Shown here piece after piece: positions 34,481 through 46,666 of a stretch of 64,000 nt of DNA. The position numbers and the translations under genes are program-made. The DNA comes from Riptortus pedestris (Eukaryota > Arthropoda > Insecta > Hemiptera > Alydidae). How positions within the stretch are numbered: the first letter of the stretch is position 1; every line of letters starts with the position of its first letter. Location of the stretch: the NCBI GenBank assembly GCA_019009955.1, contig CM032233.1, positions 92,407,501 through 92,471,500 on the forward strand. Direction: 5' to 3'. The notes beneath the pieces were generated by a model that saw only the letters and a program-made list of their open reading frames with translations, made no database searches and had not been told where the DNA came from.

Positions 34481-34581
34481 GACACCAAAGAAACAAAATG
34501 CAGTTATGGTGTCTATGACATGTGAAACGAAAAGTTATCGTGAAATTTCGCGAAAAAAATCAATGTACAGACAGAGGTTAC

Positions 34582-34585
<4 letters not shown>

Positions 34586-34640
<55 letters not shown>

Positions 34641-34945
34641 GGTACTCATTTTCGTCATCTCCTAGGTAGAAAATTAAAAATATCAAATATCTGGGTTAAC
34701 ATTTGAGTTAGAGAAATAATATGTACAACAATATTTATAGGTAGTTTAATTTGATATAAGACTGGTTATGTAACATTTTTTGATCTGACTTACAGTAATG
34801 GAAATATTTCGAATTTTCAAAATCGCTTATCTACACCCCCCCCCCTATCCCAATGGTCCGATTTCTGACATTAACGAACTTGATCTTTATTTTATATGAA
34901 ACGGTTAAATATCGAGATTGGTAAGGATCAACAAAAATTGGTGCC
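34586..34945 (-). repeat. Family A, left-arm stub plus interior
   Basis: (TA)n at 34586-34635 and AAAACGGTACTCATTTTCGT belong to a left arm broken at 34670. It is followed by an interior in the same orientation, out of normal order. Confidence 0.75.
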
Positions 34946-35882
34946 GTTGGACAGGCAGCTGTAACATCGGGCCGTTATGGAGGGCGTTTAGAAGTAGAGT
35001 CATGCGGGAAGTAGTATCTTGTTTGCTGCAGGGGCTCCAAGATGGTTGGTAACAGCCAGGCGCCTGCTCACTTAAAGTGCCCTTGGCTTAAAGAAAACGC
35101 CCACTAACACATATTGCATTGCACTAGGTGCACTATTATTACATCAATAAACTAATTATGAAGTAGGAAACATTATCTCTTGACCTAAGCATTCATTAAC
35201 AAGTAGCTTGTTTAAATTCTCTGCATTCGTACACATTATTCAAAAAAATACTCAGTTTTATGTTTGATGGAAACACTTTGTATTAGTAAAATAAAATAAA
35301 AGAAGACAGTAATATTATGTAACAATTCAATGAACAATTTTAATTAATTTATTTTCATATATTAACAAATTAATTTTTTTATTAATTCCTTTTTTATGAG
35401 AATAATACCATAAGCTGTTAAAAGTGAAACACTAATTAGCACGTATGATAAAGAAAATCATTTGGGGATTAACTAAATCTCTCAGGGAAGAAGATAGAAG
35501 GTTTAAACAATTAAATAAAATATGGGCACGGGGTAGGGCGTTTACAATGGATTATATCAATTTAAACACTTGTAAACTATTATTAAATGGTCTTTCGCCA
35601 TCAATATTCGTCTGTTGGTTAAAGTGCACACAATTTGACAATGCTGGTTTAGCAAGTAAATGTTGGGCATAAAAGTGAGATAAGAGAATAGTAATAAAGG
35701 ATGTGTATAAATAGAGTTTGTTCGGAGTTAAAAAAAAAAATTCAAATTGTCATATCAGAGAGAAAGGAACCGCTTTAAAAGGAGCTAGAAAGGTTGAAAC
35801 GCGTTGAGGATTTAAATAAAATAGATGTTTTAGGGATGAAAATGAGTGTTTTTCTTCTTACTCTGGACCTAATATTATTTAT
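34946..35882. other. Single-copy-looking DNA, no gene seen
   Basis: A 75-codon frame (35445-35672) has no motif. No repeat family recognised. Confidence 0.4.
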
Positions 35883-36162
35883 ATATTCTTCACATTTTAT
35901 GACAATGGTCTCCAATAAAAAATATTAATTTCGGTGCAAACTTTATTGAAACTGCCCTACATGTTTCATAGCTTATTTGCCACTTTTTCAAGGACTATCT
36001 CTTTTAAAGAAAAATATAAAAAATTATTAATAACATTAATTAAGTACATCCCTTAATAATTCTTTTGCTATATATTGAATTAGTAAGTGTCTACATCCAC
36101 TTAGTTTTCACCAAAATTAATGTTTTTTATTGGAGACCCTTGCCATAGAAGTTGAAGAATAT
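35883..36162. mobile_element. MITE with long terminal inverted repeats
   Basis: 35883-35941 and 36104-36162 are inverted copies of each other with about 85% identity over 58 bp; shared core TTTTTTATTGGAGACC and its complement. About 160 bp of AT-rich DNA lies between. No target duplication was identified, so the superfamily is open. Confidence 0.72.
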
Positions 36163-37580
36163 AAAAGTAGTTTTTGTTCATTGACCTACAAAAGGATACA
36201 TTTTCAAACAATTTAAGAAGCGGGATATCTATGGTTTAGAAGGCATATAAATAAATATGTGTGCATGTGTGTGTACTTATTTATGTTACTTAACTAATCA
36301 AGTTGATATAGTGTCTCATGCAATGTCTTTTTAATTTATATCTCTTTAAGTCATACATTATCTATAAATATGTATTTTTCTGCTTTTAGTCGTTTAGTTA
36401 ACCTCCATTTCTACTCTTGTGCTTTTCACATAAAGGTGTCATATTTTTAAATATTTTATATTTCGCTTAAACGCCGAGAATGGTTGCATACAATTTTTAC
36501 TGGTACTCGAATATAGGATTTAACGTAAGGTTACCTTATGTGTGTGATTCGCGTCAGTGGGGAAATTGATTAGTTCCTCATGGATGGAATTAAAAACATT
36601 TAAAGACCATTGAAAAATTATTACACTCTGTACCAACAGGATTTCCCTGAAATTAAAGTATATAAAAAAACTTTGTTGAACTACCATGAAAACAGAAGAA
36701 ACTGTTTGGTATTTAAAGAGCCACCAGAATCCCTTCAGAAATTTATAAAATAGCTATGAAAAGAAAGAGAATGGAATACAGAGGTGAGTGTGATCTAGAG
36801 TAAGCAATATAAAGGAAACTATTGGCGTAGGAATATTCATAGGGTGGGTTTAGTGGGTAGGGAAATCCCCTTAAATGGTATAAATAAGAGGGGAACTATG
36901 AAAAACAAAGCAGGTCTATAATATCTAAAAGGGAAGTTTGCCTCTGGAAGGAAGTGACATATGGAGGCTTTTTGTTCTGGATCGAAGGATAAAGAGGAGA
37001 GTAGGGGTGGGTAGGGGGAGGACACTTGTTGCCAATCTCCACCCCCTACACCCCCCACCGACGCCCGACAAAAACAAGGCCCTCGACCAACTATTCACTC
37101 CCTACCCTCCCAGCTAGAACTATATTAAACCCTAATCAGATATTAATCTACCCTCCTAGGATTTAGACATCTTTACAAATATTAATTAGCTTCTCCGAAT
37201 CAGCTGGCCAATTAATAGCAATAAAGATTTTGCTCTATCTATACCGATGCTCAATAATATCCTTCCTAAAGAACTCCTCTTAACACAAATTTCAGTATGC
37301 AAAGTCCATCCATGAGGAACTAAATGTATTACCCACGTATGGAATGCATACACACAAACACACACACACACATATTTATACCGGCATAATACATTAAATT
37401 CTCTATTCTTCTACTAATATTCATCCTCTGCAAACAAGACTTGGAGTGAGGTATTAGGTATTTAATAATATAACGCCTTTATGTAAGAATCGTATCATTT
37501 GAAATAGAGGTTTACAATAGGGGGAAAGTGAAATAATACAAATTAATCAAATACGGTTCGAATTAAAGATAAATTAATTA
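36163..37580. other. Single-copy-looking DNA, no gene supported
   Basis: A G-rich stretch (36960-37020) is followed by a C-rich one (37030-37120). Short (CA)n near 37351-37371. Open frames lack motifs. Confidence 0.4.
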
Positions 37581-38010
37581 AAAGTCCCTCACGCAGGGGC
37601 TACTTAAACTAAGCAGATTTCCCACCTGAAGTATTACAATAGAAAAATTTCCGCAAAACAGTTGCGGAAACGGCCGAACTGGTTTTTCGTGGAAACTCAC
37701 GACTAGACCCGAAGTTCTCTTCTATTATCCGCACACACTTAATAAAAATGCAAATATCTCGGTTATTATTCAAGATAGAGAATAAATGTATATGACAATA
37801 TTTATAGTAACTTTAATTTGCAATAAGAGTGATTCTATAGAATGTTTCGATCCGACCTATAGTAACGAAGTTATTTCGAATTTTCGAAAATTCTCCCCTC
37901 TAAACCCCCCTCCCCACTACTCCGACTTCAGCCATTAACGAATTTGATCTTTATTTATACATAAAACGTTTAAATATCGAGTTTGGTAACGATCAAGAAA
38001 ATCTGAAAAT
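37581..38010 (-). repeat. Family A, right part
   Basis: Right end AAAGTCCCTCACGCAGGGGC to the CGAGTTTGGTAACGATCAAG block. TA tract and left arm are missing. Confidence 0.83.
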
Positions 38011-38079
38011 TTTCGCAGGTAGAGATAGACAAAATTTTAGATAAACTTGTGAAAGTTAATTTAATTATTAACTAGTTCT

Positions 38080-38382
38080 ATAGAAGGTTTGATTCTACAT
38101 AAAATGGTGGTGACATTGACCCCTCTTCCACAGACTGGTCCGACTTCAACCCATAATGAATTTGGTCTTTGATTTAAAGTCTTTGAGTAAGCGCTTAAAT
38201 AACGTGTTGGGTAACGATCAAATGTACCTTGCAACAACCGCTAGAGCAGTGCTGAACTAGTATATGTATATATATTATTTTGAACGGGCCTCATTTTGGT
38301 CAAGTCCATAATTGGTAGGAAGATAGACTTTTCGAAATCTCATCGTGAATAGAACAATGATTTCTCTTAAAATAAATTTGCC
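38080..38382 (-). repeat. Family A, strongly diverged
   Basis: ACTGGTCCGACTTCAACCCA, CAACCGCTAGAGCAGT, a short TA stretch and TTTTGAACGGGCCTCATTTT keep the family order. Probably an old copy. Confidence 0.7.
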
Positions 38383-38773
38383 AATAGGTTACATAACTAA
38401 TCTTGTAATTATAGCACGGAGCCGCAATTGTTATTCTATACATATTACTTTTGGACGAATGTGAAATGTAGATGTTATTTAAATTTACAGTAGCTAAGTT
38501 GAATAGCAGTAGCTTATTAGTGAAAATTAGATTTAAATTGTAAGGCAGATATGAAAGGAAAATCGGAGGAGTGGAAGAGATGGTTTACACTCCCACTCAT
38601 ACGATTTTCAGTTAAGCCTATTATATCACTCAATATTTCATATATAACTTGAAGTAGAAGCCTTCTTTACACTAATAAATTATTGTGAAAATATGATCTA
38701 TTTAAATTTACTTAACTAGCCGATCGACATGTAAAGATATTGGACAAATCACTTTAGCCTAATAAAATAAATT
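38383..38773. other. Intergenic, no gene seen
   Basis: No repeat family or coding motif recognised. Confidence 0.4.
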
Positions 38774-39442
38774 AAAAGTCCGTCACGCAGGGGCTGCGTA
38801 AACTAAGCAGATTTCCCCTGTGAAGTTTTACAATAGAGAAATCTACGCACTGGTAACACAATATCTCCGTGATTAGATAATGAGAAATCTTTCAGTTAAT
38901 TAAAATAAATTCCCAACTGAAACGGCTTCTGAATTGTAAGAATAATTTATATTTTAATAACTCAAATTTTAGTAGTCCAAGAACTAAAGAAGGGGGTGGG
39001 CGGATGAACAGAACGTATTTGCATAAATCTCACAAAGTAACGAAGGTAAGCTAAGGTTAGAAACGACAGGTTAGAAGAAGCTTCCGCCTGAGCGGAGAAA
39101 TGACGAATATGACCGACGTAATCCGAACTATACCCGACCACAGACTTTATAAAAATGCAAATATCTCGGTTAATATTCACGATAGAGAATAAATGTATAT
39201 GACAATATTTATAGTACATTTAATTCGCAATAAGATTGACTCTATACAATTTTTCGATCCGATGCATAATAACGGAGATATTTTGAATTTTCGAAAATCC
39301 CCCCTCTAAACCCCCCTCCCTCTGGTCCGATTTCAGCCATTAACGAACTAGATCTGTCTTTTTACATAAAACGGTTAAATATCGAGTTTCGTAACGGTCA
39401 AACAAAAATTGCCGCTAGAGCGTTAACAGACAAATATATAAA

Positions 39443-39473
<31 letters not shown>

Positions 39474-39607
39474 GTATATAATTTTGAACGGACCTCATTT
39501 TCGTCATCTCCTGGGTAGGATCGATGGACATTTGAAGAAAATTTTCGAAAATCGCGTTATGAGTACGACCTCAATAGTTGATTTCCCGTAAGGGAAATCT
39601 GCTAAAA
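38774..39607 (-). repeat. Family A, complete copy
   Basis: Right hairpin intact, (TA)n at 39445-39480 with two interruptions, left end CCCGTAAGGGAAATCTGCT. The interior is a distinct arrangement with AAGCTTCCGCCTGAGCGG. Confidence 0.9.
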
Positions 39608-39889
39608 TCCACAGTTACCAAGTATAATGAATACTAAATAAACTGTATGGCTTGAAATAAATATTATATAGGAGTATCATCACAATTACTCTAAGAGACA
39701 GACGTGATACATAACGTGTTGTGATCAGAATACACGTGATACATGATCATAAAGATAATGAAACGTCCCTAGCCGACAACGCAATTAAATACACCCTTAA
39801 ATTTGTTTTTTAAGACGTAAGTATAATAGGAAAGAACAGAAATTTAAGAAAGAGGAGGATAAAATAGAATATGCACATTATAAAAAATA

Positions 39890-40241
39890 GAAAAAGGATG
39901 ATCAATAAGAAAACAGAAATAAAACATGTGAATTATATATATTTTAATTTATTAGAAACTTCAAAGTGATACTTAATCAATTATAAATGTCTCATTTACG
40001 ATTAAGACTAAACTTCATTAGGGATAATCGATATATATTTTTTGGTAACGTATCGATGTAAATCAGCTGACTTGAGGAGCCATACTTTGTAAGCCATTCT
40101 CCGGCTGGTACGCATAGTGTCAGGTCGTAGAGAAATATTTAGGTTACTTCTTTTGTGTAATAGAACTTCTCCTGATGAGGCGTCATATGGATTCGAAACT
40201 AGTTAAGAAATGATTTGGATAATCCGTTGAAGTTTCCATTT
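39890..40241 (+). repeat. Repeat B, 5' part (interrupted by family A)
   Basis: Inverse match to 15980-16380, including AAAACATGTGAATTATATAT and CTTCTCCTGATGAGGCGTCA. At 40172-40199 lies the CTGATGAG...GAAAC motif, here with two mispairs in the stem. The remainder of B resumes at 41229. Confidence 0.85.
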
Positions 40242-41230
40242 ATCAGATTTCCCTTAAGGGAAATCAGCTATTGGTGTCGTACTCATGACGCGATTTTCGA
40301 ATTTTTTCTTCAAATGTCCATCGATTCTACCTCGGAGATGACGAAAATGAAGTCCGTTCAATATATTTATAAATATATTTGTCTGTTCAATATATATTTG
40401 TCTGTCACCTCTCTAGCGGTTGCAATTATAGTTTAATCGTTACCAAACTCGATGTTTAGTCGTTCTATGTAAAAAGAAAGATCAAGTTCGTTAACGGCTA
40501 AAATCGGACCTGGGGAGGGGGGGGGTTTAGAGGGGGAGAATTATGAAAATTCAAAATATCTCCGTTACTATACGTCGGATCGAAAAAATGTATAGATTCA
40601 ATCTTATAGACAATTAAATGAACTATAAATATTCTTATATACATTTAATCCCTATCTTGAATATTAACCACGATATTTGTATTGTTCAGCTTTCAGCCTT
40701 CACCAAACCCCCAATTCTACTAATATTACATAAATAATATATGGTAAAAATATATGGTTATGTTATAAACTACATCGATCGAAGCTTACATCGAATCTTG
40801 TTTTGCAGAGACATTTATTATACGAGATGCATTTAAATATGTTTTGGTGACCCGCCTTGTAAGTTAGATATGGAAGGAAGATCCCTCCTTCTTAAGATTT
40901 TGGACTACTTCAATTTGATTGATTGAGATAAATATTATTCTGATTCATTATAAATTATAGTACTAGATATAGTAAATAATTTTCAATCAAACTAATACGT
41001 TTTATTCAGATATATTACAGTAATTGTTTTTCTGTCCTGTAAGAAGTTGGCAGAACAGTTTGTTTGCATTTCAGATGCTTCTCGTCGAAAGGTTTCTTAT
41101 TATCGCTTGTATTTATTCACTTAGTATTCATGGTAGAGTTCTGTGACCAGTTTTTAGCTTTATATATTGTTAAACTTTACGTGGGAAATCTGCTTAGTTT
41201 ATGCAGCACCTGCGTGACGGACGTTTTATT
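40242..41230 (+). repeat. Family A, complete copy inserted in repeat B
   Basis: Left end ATCAGATTTCCCTTAAGGGA, a nearly absent TA tract (ATATATTTATAAATATAT), a long interior, and right end CGTGACGGACGTTTTA. The flanks GAAGTTTCCATT and TTTTTGTGGACC join to the uninterrupted repeat B text seen at 41545-41565 and 42955-42980. This fixes both ends of family A to within a T run. Confidence 0.9.
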
Positions 41231-41262
41231 TTTGTGGACCTTCCACCATAGAGTATTCAACT
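41229..41262 (+). repeat. Repeat B, 3' remainder
   Basis: TTTTTGTGGACCTTCCACCA and TAGAGTATTCAA continue repeat B after the insertion. Confidence 0.75.
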
Positions 41263-41524
41263 AACAAACTAGTATCACCCGAAACGTGTTATTCGCCGGT
41301 TTATAAATCACGTTGAAGGGAAGGAGTGCCTTCCATTTTCATCAGGAATATGAGCCAATTTGACTCACACTAGAAATGAGGGGAATGTAGGGTTTAATAC
41401 GAGGCATTTGCTTCCTGCTCACTCTATTTCTGTCCCAGTTAGAGATCATTTACCGTCATTTTCACTCCAAGTGTTCATTGTGTACAAATATACTCTTGTT
41501 GTGAAAATAAGACCTATTTAACTT
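41263..41524. other. Intergenic, no gene seen
   Basis: No repeat family or coding motif recognised. Confidence 0.4.
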
Positions 41525-41700
41525 TAATTAACTAGTCTATAGCGGATGGTCAACAAAAATGGAAACTTCAAATGATTGTTCAAATCATATCGGAGAATTT
41601 TCCGACTGGCACGGCTAGTGGAAGGTCATAGAGAAAGATGTAGCCGTTAGTTTAGTTGCCTTTATGTTTTGTAATTCTCCTAGGAAACGTCCTCAGCCGT
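41525..41700 (-). repeat. Repeat B fragment with internal rearrangement
   Basis: The 3' end of B (41529-41590) is followed by the region around CGGAGAATTTTCCGACTGGC and by GTAATTCTCCTAGGAAACGT, where the structured motif is lost. Confidence 0.7.
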
Positions 41701-41801
41701 CCACCGATTTCATTCATCACTCCTTCCGTTCGCAACGAATGATGTGAGAATCAGGGTTAACGGGTTTAATAGGTGAAGAAAGGATTGCTTCAACAGAATA
41801 C

Positions 41802-42398
41802 AAAAACGTCCGTCACGCAGGGGCTGCGTAAACTAAGCAGATTTCCACGTGAAGTTTTACAATAGCGGAATTTCACGAGAGCCGAACAGTTGCGGAAACG
41901 GCCCGACTATCTTTTGACGGAAACTCAAGACAAGACCCGAAGTTAGCCGATATCACCTCGACCGTTACAATTAATAAAAATGCAAATATCTCGGTTAATA
42001 TTCAAGATAGAGAATACATGTACATTAAATATTTATAGTAAATTTAATTTGCAATAAGATTGGTTCTATACAATTTTTTGAACCGACGTATTGTAATGGA
42101 GATATTTTGAATTTTCGAAAATACTCTCCTCTGACCTCCCCCCCCCCTCCCCCTGGCCCGATTTCAGCCATAACGAACTAGATCATTTTTTTTTACATAA
42201 AATGACTAAATAACGAGTTTGGTAACGATTAAACTATAATTGCTACCGACAGAGCGGTAACAGTCAAATATATATATATATATATAGTTTTAAACGGACC
42301 TCATTTTCGTCATCTCCTAGGTTGGATCGATGGACATTTGAAGAAATATTTGAGTATGACCTCAATAGCTGATTTCCCTTAAGGGAAATCTGCTAAAA
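41802..42398 (-). repeat. Family A, complete copy
   Basis: Intact right hairpin and left palindrome. Only eleven TA pairs at about 42268-42286; a 30-bp gap in the left arm. Confidence 0.9.
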
Positions 42399-42639
42399 GG
42401 AAGAAGTAGAGACAGCTCATGAAGAATCTCATGGTTGGTTAACTTGTCGCTCTTCATGAAAAGAGGTCCCTTGTAGATTATTGGTCGGTTAGATTGTCAC
42501 TACCATCTTCTCTGCTAGAGACAGAGTATCCACAACATGGAAATGAGTGTGGCTTTCGGCTTCTCCTTTGGCAAGGATGCTAATAATGATAATAATGCTA
42601 CTAATTTTACAACTTGAGCTGAAATCCAAATAAAGACAC

Positions 42640-42995
42640 TTATCTAATTTATGGTGGAAGGTCATAAAAAAATGATTATTCAAATCTTTTTTTTTCCAAC
42701 TAGTTTCGCGTCCATACGGCCTCTCTTCAGGAGAAGTTCTACTACTCAAAGGAACTAAACTAACGGCTACATCTTTCTCTATGTCTTCCACTGGCCGTAC
42801 CAGTCGGAGAATGGCTTTTACTATTAACTTAAATCATTTTAAAATTTCTATTAAATTAAAATATATATAATTCACTTGTGTCAAGGCGTTGTGTTGAGTT
42901 GAGGCGTCAGATGGACGCGAAACTAGTTGAGAAATAAAAATGATTTGAATAATCATTTGAAGTTTTCATTTTTTGTTGACCTTCCGCCATAGACT
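42640..42995. repeat. Two repeat B pieces facing each other
   Basis: 42640-42830 is in reverse orientation and contains CTGAAGAGAGGCCGTATGGA...GAAAC on the minus strand. 42850-42995 is in forward orientation with the stem GCGTC/GACGC intact. Together they form a long imperfect inverted repeat. Confidence 0.78.
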
Positions 42996-43294
42996 ACTTA
43001 AGTTAATATGTTTTTGTTCCTTTTATAATTTCTGGGAATTCATGAGCTAACCAACACTGAATTCCTAGCTATAATACTAATTCAGATATAAGTATAAAAG
43101 TGTTATATCTAGAAAGAACTATTGCATTGGTTCAAAGGCATATAGGAGTTATGCTCAATACTTGGTGTTTATAATCCATCAAAATTCGAAGGCAATATGA
43201 ATGGTGTATTTTCCTTACCATTTTCACTTTCTAGTAACTGACTCACTGAACCTCTCTTATACAGATGGTATTTCGATTCCTGTCTATACAGGCT

Positions 43295-44235
43295 TTAGCC
43301 GAAGTTGTACTCATCACGCGATTTTCGAAAATATTCCTCATATGTCCATCAATCCTACCCTAGAGATGCCGAAAGTGAGGTCCGTTCAAAATTGTATATG
43401 TATATATATATTTGTCTGTTTACGCTCTAGCTGTTGCAATTTTGGTTTGATCGTTACCAAACTTGATATTTAAACGTTTTATCTAAAAAGAAAGATCAAA
43501 TTCGTTCATGGCTGAAATCGGACCGGTGAGAGGGGGGTTTAGAGGGGGGATATCAAAATATCTAAGTTATTATACGTCAGATAGGAAAAGTGAACCAATC
43601 TTACTGCAAATTCTCTCCGTCAGGCAAACTTCTGAACGAAACAAAATCGGGTGCAACCAACCTGAGAGGCCACCAACATATTTTACCCTCCCACTCCCCA
43701 CCTAATTAATTTTAATTTAAAACGCTGGTAGGGGAGGCTTCCTAGGAATCAAATCCAAGGAAAGAAAATATACCATTTCGAACGTAAAATAATGACTTTA
43801 TTAGGTAGAATGAAGCTTAAACTAAAATTAGTGAAATTGGCCAGATGCTCTAGGCATGAGAGGCCAGAGTTATAATAGCACTTATTTCTCAAGATATCGA
43901 AGAACTTCCGAACAGAATAGGATTATTTTTAGCAAAATGAACGTTAGCAATAGATATATCATGAAAAAAACTCACCATCGAAATTAAGACGCAATCAGGC
44001 AAGCTGGATGAAGGATGCCAATAGACAAAAGTAGGGGATTCTAAGCATGAACACGGATCAGGAAGCTATTGGGAATGGGGCCTCACAGGGGAAACAGAAA
44101 GAAGCGGGCAGCAAAATGTGTGTCAGCCCAGCTGCGCCTGTTCTATGATTGTTATCATTTTTTTTTTTCAGTTACCTATTTATTAATCGAGAAATATGCA
44201 TTTTTTTTAGATTTCAGCCTTCAGTAAACCTACTC
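43295..44235 (+). repeat. Family A copy split by MITE F
   Basis: Left arm from CGAAGTTGTACTCATCACGC, a shortened TA tract, interior to ATCTTACTGCAAAT (43611). After the MITE it resumes at ATGATTGTTATCATTTTTTT and TTAATCGAGAAATATGCA. No right end. Confidence 0.8.
43612..44142 (-). mobile_element. MITE F, copy 2 (piggyBac-like, decayed)
   Basis: Reverse of 53446-54033 along its length: CTCCGTCAGGCAAACTTCTG, GAACGAAACAAAATCGGG, CCTGAGAGGCCACC, AACGCTGGTAGG, GACGCAATCAGGCAAGCTGG and CAGCTGCGCCTG. The outer TTAA and CCC ends have decayed. Confidence 0.82.
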
Positions 44236-45309
44236 CTACTAATGTCATATATACGCTGTTATATGCTGATATGCTTTATTAGAATCTTGTCTGCACAGAA
44301 ACAGAAAGCAGCGATATACTATCATTTCTTCAATGGAGTTCTCATACACATTCAGTCTTTTGACATAAATGGAGTCGGATCCAGACCACTTAAGAGAGAG
44401 CACCATATATTCAGGACGCATTCCTTGAAACAAAGGGATGAAAACAGCTGGTCAAGGCTTCTGAATGTACATATCTTGCCAGTATCACAATGAGCAATGG
44501 ATTAGTTGCAGACAGCCACTGGGAGATTGCGTTTTCGTGGGGGGCTGAATCCAGAGAAGCGACAATTTTAAACCATAGACTCGCTAAATCCAAACCATAT
44601 AAACGCTGAATCTTACTTTGCGCCACGTTTAAATTTTTAATTGGCCCTCAATATGTGGAGTCAATTCGATAACCTTGTACAGTTACTATGCTATTGGGGG
44701 GTTCAATAATTAACTTATTTTAGTGATCAAAATGATCGCACATAGGTTGCAGTGAGATTTATCCTTTTTGTAATTCTCACTCTCTTGCTCGCTGAGTTTT
44801 CACATTGTGTTAATATATTCATTTAAATTTCTATTGCTGTTTACTTAGACTTCTTCAAATGGAAGAAGCCTGAGTGAAGTAATTTTCAGGGAATGAAGCT
44901 AATTTTGGGAACTAGCGGTTGCAGAAGGACACCAAAATAGCAAAGCCGGGCGGCTAGGAGTGAAAGTAAGGAGGAAGGTGGAGGTTGAGGGGAGGTATGA
45001 GATATAGGAGGTAGACTGTTGGGTTATCTGAGGGGGCCGGGTATCTGGCTAATGAGAAGTAATTAGAGAAGGTAATTAGGCCCGCCCCTGGACCTCTCAG
45101 CAAACAGATTTATCGGTCCCTCCACTACGGCCAACTCACACCCCTATACCCCAAAACCCAACACCAAACCTCACAATCCTAGAATCATTTTCTCCTTATG
45201 TCCCACTTCAGTCTACCTCATTAGTTTTCCCGAAACTCCCAACTCTCTTGTATATTATAAATTACTCGTATCCTCCCAGAAGGTTTTGACAATAATATGG
45301 ATTCGTTGA
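44236..45309. other. Single-copy-looking DNA, no gene supported
   Basis: Purine-rich 44930-45075, pyrimidine-rich 45090-45260. Open frames up to 114 codons overlap each other in both strands without motifs. Confidence 0.4.
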
Positions 45310-45490
45310 ACTCACTACAAGCTTCAATGTTTTTAGCTGATTCCCTTTAATGGAAATTGGCTATTGAGGTCATACTCGTGACGCGATTTTCGAAAGTGTT
45401 CCTCAAATGTCCATCGATCCCACCTAGAAGATGACAAAAATGAGATCCATTGAAATATACATACCAATATTTAAGCGTTTTAGTAAATAA
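45310..45490 (+). repeat. Family A, left-arm fragment
   Basis: TTAGCTGATTCCCTTTAATG through GAGATCCATTGAAATATACA. Confidence 0.78.
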
Positions 45491-45682
45491 TAAAGATCAA
45501 GCCTTCTCCAGATACAGTGATTTTAGTAATCATTTGAGGTTTCAATTATTTGTTGCGCTCTCACCCTAGAATAAACACATTTCGTGAAATATTAGCTTTG
45601 AATGAAAATCATCCCAGTACGATAAATGAGGGTTAGTGAAGTTGGAAAACTAAATGCTACAATAATCATTTTTGCTATTCTC
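45491..45682. other. Short unassigned spacer
   Basis: Partial similarity to repeat B around TTTGAGGTTTCAATTATTTG (45531-45560). Confidence 0.35.
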
Positions 45683-45762
45683 CATGGGAAATCTGCTTAG
45701 TTTACGCAGCCCCTAAGTGATGGGCTTTTAGCAGATTTTCCATAAGGGAAAAATGCAAATTT
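45683..45762 (+). repeat. Family A right end abutting a left end
   Basis: GGGAAATCTGCTTAGTTTAC and a mutated hairpin end in GGGCTTTT, directly followed by AGCAGATTTTCCATAAGGGA, a left end. After 25 bp an inverse copy begins, so a left end is all that is left of one copy. Confidence 0.75.
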
Positions 45763-46186
45763 CTAGGATAATATTCACGAAATATATATAAATATATATT
45801 ACAATATTTGTAGTTCAAATTTTATTTGCAATAAGATTGCTTTTATACACTTTTCTGATCCGACGTATAGTAACAGATATTTGGAACTTTCGAAATTCTC
45901 TCTCTCTAAACCCCCTTCCCTTGGTCCAATTTCAGCTGTTAACGATCTAGATCTTTCTTTTTACATAAAACGAATAAATATGTTTGGTAACAATCAAACA
46001 ATAATTGCGACCGCTAGAGCGGTAACAGTCATACAGGGTGATTACCGAGAAACGCATGTTTTTCAAATAACGAGTATTCAGGCAATTCAGAGCAAAAAAT
46101 GTATTTATGAGTGGAAAAACAGTGTACACGATATGCAATTTCAGAAAACAATTACTTACAATTTAGCGTTTAATAATTACATGTCT

Positions 46187-46666
46187 AAGGTGGACCAAAA
46201 TCGTAAATTCTGTTTATTGACTGCTCTGTTCAAGTGGAAATGCGCTTCATCACTCATGAAGATAACTGCTTCGTCATTTTCTTCCATTTACACGTTGTCT
46301 CTTATCTGCTTGACTCAATTGATGACATACTGCCAGCTTGAAAGGATGAAATTTATGGTCTGTGACCAAAATCTCTCTCACTGCGGATGGGTGAAGTCCG
46401 AGAGCAGATGCCCGCTTCCGAATTGAGTGGCTAGGACTCTGGACTGTTGCAAGGCGCACTCTATCAACTGTCTCAGGGGTACTAACTGTCCTTGCCGATC
46501 CAGGAGGTTTCTTCTTAAGCAAAGATCCAGTTGTGTTAACATTATGTATCCAACGCAATATCGTGTTACGATCAGGGAAATCACTATGCCGTGGAATGTT
46601 AAAATGTACACGAAAGTCTCGCTGAGCCTGAGTGACTGATTCACCATTTGCGTAAAACCGTCGCAT
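46187..46666 (-). pseudogene. Mariner-type transposase, N-terminal part through the first catalytic Asp
   Basis: RRFYANGESVTQAQRDFRVH, DRNTILRWI and SPSHSIRKRASALGLHPSAV form the two helix-turn-helix units of the DUF4817-type DNA-binding region known from insect mariner-like elements. After a frame change at about 46275 comes MSDEAHFHLNRAVNKQN (46215-46262), where SDEAHFHL holds the first catalytic aspartate. The frame then closes near 46187; second and third acidic residues are missing. The start is not certain, because the usual leader before RRFY is replaced by the tandem block. Inactive. Confidence 0.85.

Noticed and set aside
44149..44493. 114-codon frame with overlapping antisense frames
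   Set aside because: Begins in a family A poly-T block and shows no motif. Overlap on both strands indicates absence of stops by chance.
45881..46426. 181-codon open frame on the + strand
   Set aside because: It runs from family A into the mariner-type element, antisense to the real transposase remnant; no domain of its own.
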